A model generated the notes under the pieces. The model was given only the letters and a program-made list of their open reading frames with translations. It did no database searches and was not told the origin of the DNA. This document shows positions 1 to 8,803 of a stretch of 64,000 nt of DNA, in pieces (position 1 is the stretch's first letter; each line of letters starts with the position of its first letter). The DNA is from Actinomyces oris. Lineage in GTDB: Bacteria; Actinomycetota; Actinomycetes; Actinomycetales; Actinomycetaceae. The DNA lies in the NCBI RefSeq assembly GCF_006546825.1, contig NZ_VICC01000008.1, positions 1-64,000 on the forward strand, read 5' to 3'. The translations under genes and the position numbers were made by a program.

Positions 1-114
1 GGTGAGCCGGGAACGACCACCCCACCCCCACAATCCCAACGAAAAACCCCACCCTGAAACACAAACCACCCCAACCCGTGCAACTCAGGTCTGAAGCCCG
101 TGCGCGGCCACGCC

Positions 115-153
115 GACGGCGCCGCCGCAGCGCAAGGCTGCGGCGACGCCGTC
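115..153 (-). terminator. Hairpin downstream of the small membrane protein gene
   Basis: Two 17-nt arms (115-131 and 137-153) pair with one mismatch around a 5-nt loop. The hairpin sits about 70 bp past the stop codon of the minus-strand gene at 224-448, so it probably ends the symporter transcript. No T-tract is visible. I see nothing in bases 1-114. Confidence 0.55.
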
Positions 154-223
154 GATCGAATGGGATGTGATGGGCGGGAGGCCTCACTGGTACAGGACCA
201 GTGCGGCCCGGCCAGTCTCCGCC

Positions 224-448
224 CTACTCGCCCCCGGAGGGATTCGGCTTGATCCACCACCACAGTCCCATGCCCGCGGCGATGGCCAGCAGGCCCAGGC
301 CCGACCACAGGTTGGCGTTGATGCCGCCGGTCTTGTCCATCTCCTCGGCGCTGTTGAACAGGACCGAGCACACCACCAGGTAGAGGCCGATGAGCCCCAG
401 AGCCCCGGTGATGACCGCCCGGATGTCCGTGAGTGAACGATTGCTCAT
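224..448 (-). CDS. Small 74-aa membrane protein, partner of the symporter
   Basis: A 74-residue protein with two hydrophobic helices, about residues 12-31 and 47-64, joined by a short polar stretch containing NSAEEMDKTGG. The second helix ends in the motif GMGLWWWIKP. The start ATG follows a good AAGGAGA ribosome site. It lies 30 bp downstream of the sodium/solute symporter on the same strand, so the two are probably co-transcribed. I do not recognise the family. Position and size suggest an accessory subunit or stabiliser of the symporter, which is inference only. Confidence 0.7.
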   Translation of the reverse strand: MSNRSLTDIRAVITGALGLIGLYLVVCSVLFNSAEEMDKTGGINANLWSGLGLLAIAAGMGLWWWIKPNPSGGE

Positions 449-478
449 GAGTGTTCTCCTTCGTGTGTCCGGGCCGGA

Positions 479-2221
479 CTAGTGGAAGATGCTGTTGAGT
501 ACGATGACCATGACCCCGGCGATGATCCCCAGCGGGATCGGACGGCGGTACCAGGGCAGCTCGTGCAGGTGCGGGTCGGTGCGCTCGCTCTTGGGGGTCA
601 GGGCGTAGACGAAGCCCTTGAGCTCGGAGTCGGGCTTCGGCCTCGTGGCCATGGAGACCAGCACCGTGGCGACGACGTCGACGGTGAAGGCCACGCCCGC
701 CGCCAGGAAGGCGCCGCCCTGCCCTGGCATGACCAGGCGCTCGGTCCAGATGAGGATGTTGACCACCAGGGCGCCCAGGGTTCCGCTGATGAGGCCGATC
801 CAACCGGCGTGCGGGGTGGCCCGCTTCCAGAACATTCCGATGATGAAGGTAGCGAACAGAGGCGCGTTGAACATCGAGAACAGCGTCTGGAGGTAGTCCA
901 TGAGGTTGGAGTAGCTCGACGCGATGATCGCGGTGAGGATCGCGACCACGGAGGCCGTCAGGGTCGAGAGCTTGCCGACCATGAGGTAGTGGGCGTCGTC
1001 GGCGTTCTTCTTGATGTAGTGCTGGTAGATGTCCACGCCCCACACGGTGTTGAAGGCTGAGATGTTCGCCGCCATGCCCGCCATGAAGGAGGCCAGTAGA
1101 CCCGTGATCGCCAGCCCCAGCAGACCGTTGGGCAGCAGGTCGCGCATGAGGTAGAGGACCGCGTCGTTGAACTGGTATCCAGCCCCGGAATCTGCCTTGA
1201 GCTGTTGTATCTCGGAGACCATGACGCCGGCGACCATGCCCGGGACGATGACGAGGAAGGGTACGAACATCTTGACGAAGGTGCCGATGATCGGGGTCGA
1301 CTGGGCCGAGGAGATCGAGTCCGAGGCCATGGCCCGCTGCACCTCGACGAAGTTCGTCGTCCAGTATCCGAAGGACAGCACGAAGCCCAGGCCGAAGACC
1401 AGGCCGACGACGGACAGCAGGTTGGAGTCGAACCCGGAGATCGAGTTGCCGGGCCAGGAGTGCAGCTGCTGAGCCGCGACCTTGGCTGCCTCGCCGGCGT
1501 CGTCGGGGTGGGCGGCCGTGGCAGCGGCAGTGATCTTGCTGGTCAGGCCGTGCCAGCCGCCCACGCGGTGCAGGCCGATGAGGGTCAGGGGCAGCAGGGC
1601 CGCCACAATGACGAAGAACTGGAGGACCTCGTTGTAGATCGCCGCGGAGAGCCCGCCCATGGTGATGTAGGAGAAGACGATGACGGCGGCCACGATGAGC
1701 CCCACCCACAGGGGCCATCCCAGCAGCCAGTTCATGATCTTGCCCAGCAGGTACAGGTTGATGCCGGCGATGAGCAGCTGGGCCAGGGCGAAGCTGAGCG
1801 CGTTGACCAGGTGCGCGGCGGTGCCGTAGCGCTTGAGCATGAACTCGGGCACCGAGCGCACCTTGGAGCCGTAGTAGAAGGGCATCATGATCAGACCCAG
1901 GAAGATCATGGCTGGGACCGCGCCGATCCAGAAGTAGTGGAAGGTCGGCATGCCGTACTGGGCACCGTTGGCGGACATACCCATGATCTCGACGGCGCCG
2001 AGGTTTGCCGAGACGAAGGCGATACCGGTCACCCAGGCCGGCAGGGAGCGGCCCGAGGTGAGGAAGCCATCGGCTGTGGCCGCCTTGGCGCGGGCGATGA
2101 GCCCGACGCCGATGACGAAGGCGAAGTAGATCGCGATGGGGATGTAGTCGTACCAGCGTGCGGCGATGAGTGTGCCGGGTGACGCTGACGAGGCTGATAA
2201 AGCGTTCAGCGTGGAGGACAT
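479..2221 (-). CDS. Sodium/solute symporter (SSS family), substrate unknown
   Basis: A 580-aa polytopic membrane protein. After a short polar N-terminus it has the first helix (YIPIAIYFAFVIGVGLIARA), then FLTSGRSLPAWVTG, typical of the solute:sodium symporter family, and about 13 hydrophobic segments. By analogy with SglT/YidK-type members it would take up a sugar or related solute with sodium. I chose the internal ATG because GAGAGG lies 7 nt upstream; the longer frame adds 23 unlikely residues. It is followed by the 74-aa membrane protein. No inositol-type operator is seen upstream, so it is not evidently part of that regulon. The substrate cannot be read from the sequence. Confidence 0.85.
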   Translation of the reverse strand: MSSTLNALSASSASPGTLIAARWYDYIPIAIYFAFVIGVGLIARAKAATADGFLTSGRSLPAWVTGIAFVSANLGAVEIMGMSANGAQYGMPTFHYFWIGAVPAMIFLGLIMMPFYYGSKVRSVPEFMLKRYGTAAHLVNALSFALAQLLIAGINLYLLGKIMNWLLGWPLWVGLIVAAVIVFSYITMGGLSAAIYNEVLQFFVIVAALLPLTLIGLHRVGGWHGLTSKITAAATAAHPDDAGEAAKVAAQQLHSWPGNSISGFDSNLLSVVGLVFGLGFVLSFGYWTTNFVEVQRAMASDSISSAQSTPIIGTFVKMFVPFLVIVPGMVAGVMVSEIQQLKADSGAGYQFNDAVLYLMRDLLPNGLLGLAITGLLASFMAGMAANISAFNTVWGVDIYQHYIKKNADDAHYLMVGKLSTLTASVVAILTAIIASSYSNLMDYLQTLFSMFNAPLFATFIIGMFWKRATPHAGWIGLISGTLGALVVNILIWTERLVMPGQGGAFLAAGVAFTVDVVATVLVSMATRPKPDSELKGFVYALTPKSERTDPHLHELPWYRRPIPLGIIAGVMVIVLNSIFH

Positions 2222-2451
2222 CGGTGTACCTCTCAAGGGATAAGTGTTCACATGGGCAGGGTCGTTCATGCCCGCCCGGCAGGCTAACACAGTCCGTCCT
2301 GAGCAGGGCTTTCACGGCTGGCTGCACGCCAGGGAAGATCGTGCGAGTTCGCTGAGTGGGGTGCGTGTCCAGCCAGGCGCACCGGTACGTGAGCACGGCG
2401 GACGAGGACGGGTGACCGGCTGGTGGGCCCGCGGTGGGTAGAGTGCCCTCC

Positions 2452-3018
2452 ATGACGCTGACTGCTGCTGCCGACGGCTCCTCCCTGGGCAACCCGGGAC
2501 CGGCCGGCTGGGCCTGGTACGTGGACGACGACTGCTGGGCCGCTGGAGGCTGGGAGAGCTCGACCAACAACCGCGGCGAGCTCACCGCCGTCCTGGAGCT
2601 CCTGCGGGCCACCGAGGCCGCCGGGCTCGCCGGCGAGGAGCTCCTTATCCAGTGCGACTCCCAGTACGTCATCAACTCCCTGACCAAGTGGCGCCACGGC
2701 TGGAAGAAGTGCGGCTGGCGCAAGGCCGACGGCAAGCCCGTCCTCAACGCCGATCTCGTCAAGGACCTCGACGCCGCGCTTGCAGGTCGTACCGTGCGCT
2801 TCGAGTGGGTGCGCGGGCATGTCGGCCATCCCATGAACGAGGCCGCCGACTCCCGGGCCCGGGGCGCTGCCACCGCCTTCCAGCAGGGCCGCCCGGTGCC
2901 TGAGGGGCCGGGCTGGACCCGGGGCGGTCGGGCACCGGGGAATCGGGAGGCGCAGCAGGCGCCGAGTGCGACGTCGTCGAGCACCCCCGCTGCGCCGCAG
3001 ACCGACGCCCTGTTCTGA
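2452..3018 (+). CDS. rnhA: Ribonuclease HI
   Basis: A 188-aa protein that would cut the RNA strand of RNA-DNA hybrids. The acidic catalytic residues are visible: D8 (AADGS), E43 (NNRGEL), D69 (QCDSQYV) and D133 (NEAADSRAR), with H123 in the RGHVGH loop. The basic handle region WRHGWKKCGWRKADGK, typical of type I enzymes, is present. The catalytic domain ends near residue 145; the remaining 40 residues are a Gly/Pro/Ala-rich tail with no recognised domain. The ATG is preferred over an upstream GTG because the domain begins at once. It is divergent from the symporter across 230 bp. Confidence 0.93.
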   Translation: MTLTAAADGSSLGNPGPAGWAWYVDDDCWAAGGWESSTNNRGELTAVLELLRATEAAGLAGEELLIQCDSQYVINSLTKWRHGWKKCGWRKADGKPVLNADLVKDLDAALAGRTVRFEWVRGHVGHPMNEAADSRARGAATAFQQGRPVPEGPGWTRGGRAPGNREAQQAPSATSSSTPAAPQTDALF

Positions 3019-3128
3019 GGGCGGAGGAACGGGGCACAGCGTCCGCAGGACCCCGGCGACCGCCTCTCACAGAAACGGCACAGGTCTGTCAAACACGTGG
3101 CATAAGGCCTCCCGCGAGGCTTACTGCC

Positions 3129-3611
3129 ATGACGACGACGAGCCCCGCCCTCCCCGCTTCCCGCCCGACGATCCTGAACCGCCTGGCCGGCCTGCGCCGC
3201 CGCATCCCTACGGTCGTCCTCTTCGCCGCCGTGTCCTTCACCGGCTGGAGCGTCGACTACGCGCTGGTCCTCATCCTCAACTCGCTGACCGACTCGGTCC
3301 TCTACGCCGTCGTCGGAGCCCGGATCGTCTCCTGCGCCCTGGGCTTCCTGCTCAACCGGCGCCTGTTCGGGGCCGGCCCGGAGAACTTCTGGCGCTCGGC
3401 CGGTGGCTACGCGGCGGTCCAGGGCGGGGTGGCGGCGACGTCCTACGCCGGCATCGCGGTCCTCACCGGTGCCGGCGCGCCCCTGTGGCTGGCCAAGGTG
3501 CTGGTGGACTCCACGCTCTTCATCGTCAACTACCTGGCCCAGTCCCGCCTCGTCTATCGCGTCCCGGCGCAGCAGCCGGTCCCGGCCCCGGCCCTGGCCA
3601 CCGCGGCCTGA
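3129..3611 (+). CDS. GtrA-family membrane protein
   Basis: A 160-aa protein with four predicted transmembrane segments in the arrangement of the GtrA/DPMS family. The motif FLLNRRLFG after helix 2 and FIVNYLAQSRLVYR near the C-terminus match that family (compare the usual NF..NR.(W/Y).F). Known members help move lipid-linked sugars or act beside glycosyltransferases in wall polysaccharide synthesis. No glycosyltransferase is adjacent here, so the partner is unknown. It converges on the response regulator gene with only 17 bp between stops. A weak hairpin (CCTGAG at 3607, CTCAGG at 3628) spans the junction. Confidence 0.8.
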   Translation: MTTTSPALPASRPTILNRLAGLRRRIPTVVLFAAVSFTGWSVDYALVLILNSLTDSVLYAVVGARIVSCALGFLLNRRLFGAGPENFWRSAGGYAAVQGGVAATSYAGIAVLTGAGAPLWLAKVLVDSTLFIVNYLAQSRLVYRVPAQQPVPAPALATAA

Positions 3612-3628
3612 GGGGACGGGGCGGAGGC

Positions 3629-4354
3629 TCAGGACTGGGCGTCGCGCATGAGGATGACAAGCTGGACCCGGTCGCGCAGGTCCAGCTTGGTCAGGATCCG
3701 GGTGACGTTCTTCTTGACCGAGTCCGGGGCCAGGACGAGGCGCTGAGCGATCTCCGCGTTCGTCAGCCCCTGGGCCACCAGGTCCGCCACCTCGCGCTCG
3801 CGGGGGCTGAGATCGTCGAGGCGCTGGCGTGCCGCGCGCTGACGGGGTGAGGCCACGGGGCTGAGCATGTGCCGGTTGAGCAGCTCGCGGGTGATGCGCG
3901 GAGTGAGGATCGCGTCCCCGGAGCTGACCGCCCGCAGCGCCTGGTGGAGGTCGGCCGTGCGGGTGTCTTTGAGCAGGAACCCTGAGGCGCCGGCCGACAG
4001 CGCCCCGAAGGCGAACTCGTCCTGGTCGTAGGTGGTCAGCACCAGGACCCGGATTGAGGGGTAGAGCTGGCAGATGCGGGCCGTGGCATCGATCCCGTTG
4101 AGCACCGGCATGCGCACGTCCATGAGGACGACGTCGGGAAGCGGCCGGCGCTCCTCAAGCAGGGCGGCGAGCTGGTCGAGGGCGTCCTGACCGTGGACGG
4201 CCTCGGCCGTGACCTGCAGGTCGTCGGCCCGGTTGATGATGAGGGACAGGCCCATGCGGGTGGCTCGCTGGTCGTCGACGATCATCACCGTGATCGGCCT
4301 GAGGTCGCTCGACGAGCTCGCGGTGCCTGACCTGGAGGGGGCGGATGGACTCAC
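3629..4354 (-). CDS. NarL/LuxR-type response regulator
   Basis: A 241-aa two-component regulator. The receiver domain (about residues 21-140) has the acidic pair in VDDQR, the phosphoacceptor D79 in LMDVRMP and K129 in FLLKD. A LuxR-type helix-turn-helix occupies about 178-236 (LSPREREVADLVAQGLTN and IAQRLVLAPDSVKKNV). The GTG start overlaps the stop of the upstream histidine kinase by 4 bp, so the two are translationally coupled. It is the last gene of the ABC/two-component operon and probably controls it. Confidence 0.92.
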   Translation of the reverse strand: MSPSAPSRSGTASSSSDLRPITVMIVDDQRATRMGLSLIINRADDLQVTAEAVHGQDALDQLAALLEERRPLPDVVLMDVRMPVLNGIDATARICQLYPSIRVLVLTTYDQDEFAFGALSAGASGFLLKDTRTADLHQALRAVSSGDAILTPRITRELLNRHMLSPVASPRQRAARQRLDDLSPREREVADLVAQGLTNAEIAQRLVLAPDSVKKNVTRILTKLDLRDRVQLVILMRDAQS

Positions 4355-5673
4355 CGTGATGCACCTTCCGGGAAGGGGACGAGGGCGCGCACTACCCAGC
4401 CGGATGCACCCTCATAGGTCGTGGGGCCGGCGGACAGCGTGCCGCCGTGCCCACCGACCGCGGCGGCCAGGTTCGCCAGCCCGTGGCCGGCCGCCGCCGG
4501 TGCCTGAGACGAGTCCGGGAAGCCGTTTACGTGGCCTGGCTGAGCGGCGCGACCGTCGTCGGACACGGTGATCCGGGTGGCGGCCTGATCGTGGTCCAGG
4601 GAGACGACGACGCGCGTGGCGCCCTCTGCGTGGCGCATGACATTGGTCAGGGCCTCCCGGACGACGACGTAGACGACCTCCCCGAGGGCCTGACTGTCCA
4701 CGGCGTCGAGGGGGCGCCTGCCGGTCTCGGTGAGAGCTGCACTGATACCGGTGGCTCTCACCGTGGTCAGCAGGTCGTCGAGCCGGTCCCAGCCGGCTGC
4801 GCCCGAGGGGGACTGCGGGCCCTCCGAGACTCGGCCGGTGAGGGGATCGGTGGTCTCGGCGTCGTCGGGGGAGGGGCCCGGTGCCGTCTGGAGTGAGGCG
4901 ACGGCGCGTCGGGTGTCGGCCAGACCCTCGCGGGCCAGGGCGTTCATCATGTCAATGGCCTCATCTGTCTGTGGGCTGCCGCCGGCCCCCTGCATCCCCT
5001 CGGACAGGGCGATGATCGCGGTCAGGGCGTGGCCCACGGAGTCGTGGAGCTCGGCCGCCACCCGGGCCTGGTGGCGGGCGGCGTCGCGCTGGGCGACCAG
5101 CCGATGTTCGGCGGACTGTGCTGCCAGCTGGGCGTCCCCGTGTTCCAGGGCCTCCCGGCGTGAGCGGGAGATCGAGGCCACCGCGAGCACGAGGACCAGG
5201 ATGAGGATTCCCGGGCTCAATGTGCTCACCTGCGGCCACTTGGCCAGTGCCGTGGGGACGAGGGTGCACAGCGCGCTGATGCTGAAGCCGATGATTCGGT
5301 CGCGGGTGGAGGCGGTGACGAGCAGGGCGTAGAGGGCCAGCATGGACAGCAGGTTGAGTCCGCCGCGCGGCCCCCACAGGTCGACGGCGCCCGAGGCCAG
5401 GCTCGTGACAATGACGACGGCGAGGGGCCAGTGGCGTCGGGCCACCAGTGAAGCGGCGAGCAGCAGGGCGACGATCACCCAGCCTCGCAGGGGCAGGTGC
5501 GGGTAGGTGTACGAGGCCACGTTCAGCACCATCAGCTGGAAGAGGCCCGCGGCCCCGGCCACCGCCCACAGGGTCAGAGCGCTGGTGCGCCACCACTGAG
5601 CCACCCGGTCCAGGAGGGTCCGTGGGACCCGGGAGACGTGTGCCGGCTCGGGCACTGCGGGAACGTGGCTCAT
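4351..5673 (-). CDS. Histidine kinase (HisKA_3 type)
   Basis: A 440-aa sensor kinase. Five or six hydrophobic helices fill residues 30-170, then a charged linker, then the HisKA_3 phosphoacceptor H210 in AAELHDSVGH, and an HATPase domain with REALTNVMRHA and GHGLANLAAAV. There is no obvious extracellular sensor domain, which is typical of kinases that sense through an associated ABC transporter or the membrane. The ATG overlaps the preceding permease stop as ATGA, and the stop overlaps the regulator start. The long upstream extension in this frame is a shadow of the permease gene. Confidence 0.92.
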   Translation of the reverse strand: MSHVPAVPEPAHVSRVPRTLLDRVAQWWRTSALTLWAVAGAAGLFQLMVLNVASYTYPHLPLRGWVIVALLLAASLVARRHWPLAVVIVTSLASGAVDLWGPRGGLNLLSMLALYALLVTASTRDRIIGFSISALCTLVPTALAKWPQVSTLSPGILILVLVLAVASISRSRREALEHGDAQLAAQSAEHRLVAQRDAARHQARVAAELHDSVGHALTAIIALSEGMQGAGGSPQTDEAIDMMNALAREGLADTRRAVASLQTAPGPSPDDAETTDPLTGRVSEGPQSPSGAAGWDRLDDLLTTVRATGISAALTETGRRPLDAVDSQALGEVVYVVVREALTNVMRHAEGATRVVVSLDHDQAATRITVSDDGRAAQPGHVNGFPDSSQAPAAAGHGLANLAAAVGGHGGTLSAGPTTYEGASGWVVRALVPFPEGASR

Positions 5674-6563
5674 GACTGTCGCCTCACTGCGCGGCGCAGA
5701 GCCAGGGCCAGCAGGGCCACCCACACCAGGCAGATGACGCCCTCGAATGCTGCGGCGCCCGGTGAGGCCACGTTGCCCGGGCTCATAGCGGACGTGGTTC
5801 GGGTCAGTGAGGCTGCGGGGTTGAGGACACTCAGCGGTCGGGCCGCGAGAAGCATCGCCATCCCCGCAATGGTGCTCAGCAGCACGGTGGACATCGTGGT
5901 GGCGAAGGACGTCATGACCGCGCCCAGCCAGGTGACGAAGGTGAGGATGACCCACATTCCCAGCGCGACGACGGCGAAGCGCGGCAGGTAGGCGACCAGA
6001 CCCACCAGGTTGAAGCCCAGGGCGAGGCCCGTTACCGCGGTGGTCAGGGCCAGGACCGCGGTGGTGAGGACCGCGACCTGGAGCCCGTGCAGCAGCTTGC
6101 CCGCAACCATGGCGGTCTCCAGTCCGGTGGCGCTCATTCTCTGCCAGTTTCTTCCCTGGTGCTCACTGCTGGCGATCTGCGCGGCGAAGGCACCCAGCGC
6201 CAGCGGCAGGAACAGCATCGAGAGCAGGAGCGTGGACTGGGACCACGTGATCTCCCAGGTGGCGCCCTGAGCCTCGAACTGGCTGCGGTAGCTGCGGTAC
6301 TGCAGGTAGCCGGACAGGGAGCCCAGGGAGCACAGGATGGTGACGGCGACCCAGTACCACCGGTTGGGGGCCTTGCGGTTCTCCCAGTACCAGGCGGCTC
6401 GCACCGACGGGCGGGACTGGGGAGCGGGTGGAGCAGACCGGCTCAGGATAGTCGGTTGCGGCGTCGTGGATGGGCCGGAGGGACCGGGGAGCGTTGACGG
6501 GTGCTGAGCGGGCCGGAGGGGCCGGCCTGCCGTGGAACGTGTGACTGGTGCGGTGGTGCTCAT
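5670..6563 (-). CDS. ABC-2 type permease (second permease of operon)
   Basis: A 297-aa membrane protein with a proline-rich cytoplasmic N-terminus of about 75 residues, then six hydrophobic segments beginning NRWYWVAVTILCSLG. A motif HQGRNWQRMSATGLE follows helix 2, as in ABC-2 permeases of the bacitracin and lantibiotic-immunity class, which sit with a single ATPase to expel peptides from the membrane. It starts in a 4-bp overlap with the preceding permease and ends in a 4-bp overlap with the kinase. Assignment to peptide immunity is inferred from operon structure. Confidence 0.82.
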   Translation of the reverse strand: MSTTAPVTRSTAGRPLRPAQHPSTLPGPSGPSTTPQPTILSRSAPPAPQSRPSVRAAWYWENRKAPNRWYWVAVTILCSLGSLSGYLQYRSYRSQFEAQGATWEITWSQSTLLLSMLFLPLALGAFAAQIASSEHQGRNWQRMSATGLETAMVAGKLLHGLQVAVLTTAVLALTTAVTGLALGFNLVGLVAYLPRFAVVALGMWVILTFVTWLGAVMTSFATTMSTVLLSTIAGMAMLLAARPLSVLNPAASLTRTTSAMSPGNVASPGAAAFEGVICLVWVALLALALRRAVRRQS

Positions 6564-7471
6564 CGGTGATTCTCCTGGTGGACGATAACGAGGTGGGCGG
6601 CGACGGTCCACCCGACCGCGACCAGCGCGGCGAGCGCCGCCAGGGTCCACGGCTGGGACGCGAGTGTCATGTCGCCGATTTCCCGCATGGACTTGTAGGA
6701 GGCGACCGTGTCAATGGGGGTGGCGGCCGGAACGATGCCCCAGGGCAGCAGCCATGAGAACTTCCCGAGGTAGGCGTAGGGCAGGCTCTCGGCGATGAGA
6801 CCGCCGATGGCCGCCACCCCCAGGCCGATGCCCTGCTTGTCGAAGCAGGTGGACAGCGTCAGCTGGACCGCGGAGATGGCCAGCGTTGAGCATGCCACCA
6901 CCACTAGGGCAGGAGGCAGCGTGCGCCAGTAAGAGTCGGTGACGGTCAGCCCGATCGGGCCGGCCAGCACGGTGACAAGTGTGAAGAGGGCCGTCTCCAT
7001 GCACAGGACCGTGAGGATCACGATGACCAGCTTGCCCCGGTAGCGGGTCAGGGCGCTCTGCCCCAGCGCGGTCATCAGCTGCCCCATGCGCTCCTCGGTG
7101 TCCACGGTGACGATGCGCGAGGCCAGGACCGCGGTGATGAGGGGCATGAGGAAGGCGATGATCTGGATGAACTCATCCAGGGCGAGCGTGGCGTGGCGTG
7201 CGGCAACCGGGCCGCTCGCCCGATGGGTGATGAGCATGCTGCACCATGCCAGGCACACGGCGGTGGCGCTGGCGGCGATGAGCCAGTAGCGCTTGCGGCG
7301 CAGCTTGCCCAGCTCGAGGGCCAGGGTGGTCCACGCCCTGCTCAGCGGAGAGATGGGGAGTGCGCGCGGCGCCGCCGGTCGCGTCGGGGGCTGTGTCAGG
7401 TGCTGTGTCGGTGGTGTTGGCTGCGCAGCCGTGGTGGCCGCCGGGCCCGCGGTACTCACTGGGGTGCTCAT
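6560..7471 (-). CDS. ABC-2 type permease (first permease of operon)
   Basis: A 303-aa membrane protein. A Thr/Pro/Gln-rich N-terminal stretch precedes ELGKLRRKRYWLIAASAT and six hydrophobic helices. VDTEERMGQLMTALGQSALTR lies between helices 2 and 3, comparable to the same loop in the sister permease. The two permeases are distant paralogues and probably form a heterodimer with the ATPase. The ATG overlaps the ATPase stop by 4 bp. The upstream frame extension is the antisense-like shadow of the ATPase gene. Confidence 0.82.
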   Translation of the reverse strand: MSTPVSTAGPAATTAAQPTPPTQHLTQPPTRPAAPRALPISPLSRAWTTLALELGKLRRKRYWLIAASATAVCLAWCSMLITHRASGPVAARHATLALDEFIQIIAFLMPLITAVLASRIVTVDTEERMGQLMTALGQSALTRYRGKLVIVILTVLCMETALFTLVTVLAGPIGLTVTDSYWRTLPPALVVVACSTLAISAVQLTLSTCFDKQGIGLGVAAIGGLIAESLPYAYLGKFSWLLPWGIVPAATPIDTVASYKSMREIGDMTLASQPWTLAALAALVAVGWTVAAHLVIVHQENHR

Positions 7472-8628
7472 CGGTTCATCTCCTGAGAGGCGAGGGGCGG
7501 CTGGGTGGCCAGGACCGGCTCGGTCAGCTCCAGGAAGGCCTGCTCGAGGGTCTTGCGTACGGTCTGGACCCGGTAGACGGTCGTCCCGGAGGAGACGATG
7601 CGGGTGATGAGTTCGCCGACGACGTCGTCGGGCATCATGGGGGTGCACACGGCGCCGTCCCGCACCTCGTGGGTCACCCCGAGGGAGGTCAGGAGCGCGG
7701 CGACGGCCGTGGGCGAGGAGACGAGCAGCTCGATGACCCCCTCGTCGCGCAGTCCGGCCAGGGTGCCCTGATAGCGCAGGCGTCCGGCGCAGATGATGCC
7801 GACGGTGTCGGCCATCTGCTCGATCTCGGACAGGATGTGGGAGGAGACGATGATCGTCACGCCCTCCTGACGGGCCAGGGTGACGATGAGCTGGCGGATC
7901 TCGGCCACCCCGGCGGGGTCAAGCCCGTTGGTCGGCTCGTCCAGGAGCATGAGGGCCGGGTTCGACAGCAGCGCCATGGCCAGTCCCAAGCGCTGCTTCA
8001 TGCCCATGGAGTAGTGCTTGACCTGCTTGTTCTCCTGCCCGACGAGGTTGACGGTGGCCAGGGCGTGCTGGACGCGGTTGGAGGCCAGCCCCAGGTAGGA
8101 GGCCACCATGGCCAGGTTCTCCTCGCCGGTCAGGCTCGGGTAGTAGGAGGGGCCCTCGATGAGGGAGCCGATGGTTCCCGGCGGCAGGGGATGGCGCTGG
8201 CTGACTGGGCGTCCCAGGACGCTCATGCTGCCCGACGTCGGGCGGGTCAGTCCCAGCAGGAGCTTCATCGTGGTGGACTTGCCGGCGCCGTTGGGGCCCA
8301 GGAAGCCGTAGATGCCGCCGGCGGGCACGGACAGGTTCAAGCCGTCGACGGCGTTGACACCGTTGTAGGTGCGGGTGAGTCCCTCCGTGACCACCACGAG
8401 TCCCTCCGAGGGGGAGGAGGAGGCTGGGGCGGGCACGGCGCCGGGCACTGCTGGGGCGGGCACGGCGCCGAGTGCTGCTGGGGAGGCCGTGGCCGGAACG
8501 AAGGGCGCGGCCGGTTGCCGAGCCGGTGCGGGAACCGGTGCGCTCTCGTTCATGGCTGCGGTCTGGGGCAGGGGTGTTGTGGGAGGGGCGGGGGGCCTTG
8601 GTGTGCTGGTGACAGGTGCGTTTCTCAT
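7468..8628 (-). CDS. ABC transporter ATPase, BcrA/lantibiotic-immunity type
   Basis: A 386-aa ATPase. Walker A GPNGAGKST is at residues 111-119, the Q-loop region is degenerate, the signature is YSMGMKQRL, Walker B is LMLLDEPTNGLDP, and the switch His is in IIVSSHILSE. The nucleotide-binding domain starts near residue 77; the preceding region is an unusual Pro/Ala-rich stretch, so the true start may lie downstream (an ATG at 8553 is one alternative). It heads the operon ATPase-permease-permease-kinase-regulator, the arrangement of peptide antibiotic sensing and detoxification modules. Confidence 0.87.
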   Translation of the reverse strand: MRNAPVTSTPRPPAPPTTPLPQTAAMNESAPVPAPARQPAAPFVPATASPAALGAVPAPAVPGAVPAPASSSPSEGLVVVTEGLTRTYNGVNAVDGLNLSVPAGGIYGFLGPNGAGKSTTMKLLLGLTRPTSGSMSVLGRPVSQRHPLPPGTIGSLIEGPSYYPSLTGEENLAMVASYLGLASNRVQHALATVNLVGQENKQVKHYSMGMKQRLGLAMALLSNPALMLLDEPTNGLDPAGVAEIRQLIVTLARQEGVTIIVSSHILSEIEQMADTVGIICAGRLRYQGTLAGLRDEGVIELLVSSPTAVAALLTSLGVTHEVRDGAVCTPMMPDDVVGELITRIVSSGTTVYRVQTVRKTLEQAFLELTEPVLATQPPLASQEMNR

Positions 8629-8702
8629 GACTCCATGCAAGCCCCCGGGGCCTCGCGCGCGCACCGCCGTCGGCCGGTTTGTCCCCCCTGGGGGACGACG
8701 AC

Positions 8703-8740
8703 GGTGCCGCAGCCTCCCCTGGTGGGGCGGCTGCGGCACC
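8703..8740 (-). terminator. Strong hairpin downstream of ackA
   Basis: Perfect 12-bp arms (8703-8714 and 8729-8740) enclose a 14-nt loop that itself contains CCCC-TGGT-GGGG. It follows the ackA stop on the minus strand by about 60 bp and separates ackA from the ABC operon. Confidence 0.8.
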
Positions 8741-8803
8741 GCGTGATTGTCCGGGCCCGGCAGTGCTGGGCGTCAGATTCCTGTGCGCACTTCCGGGAGC
8801 GGC

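Noticed and set aside
482..2182. Long open frames on the plus strand opposite the symporter gene
   Set aside because: Third-position GC bias creates long antisense frames here, as at 7360-8811, 15374-16558, 16747-18288 and elsewhere; their products are low-complexity Arg/Gly/Asp/His strings with no family features.
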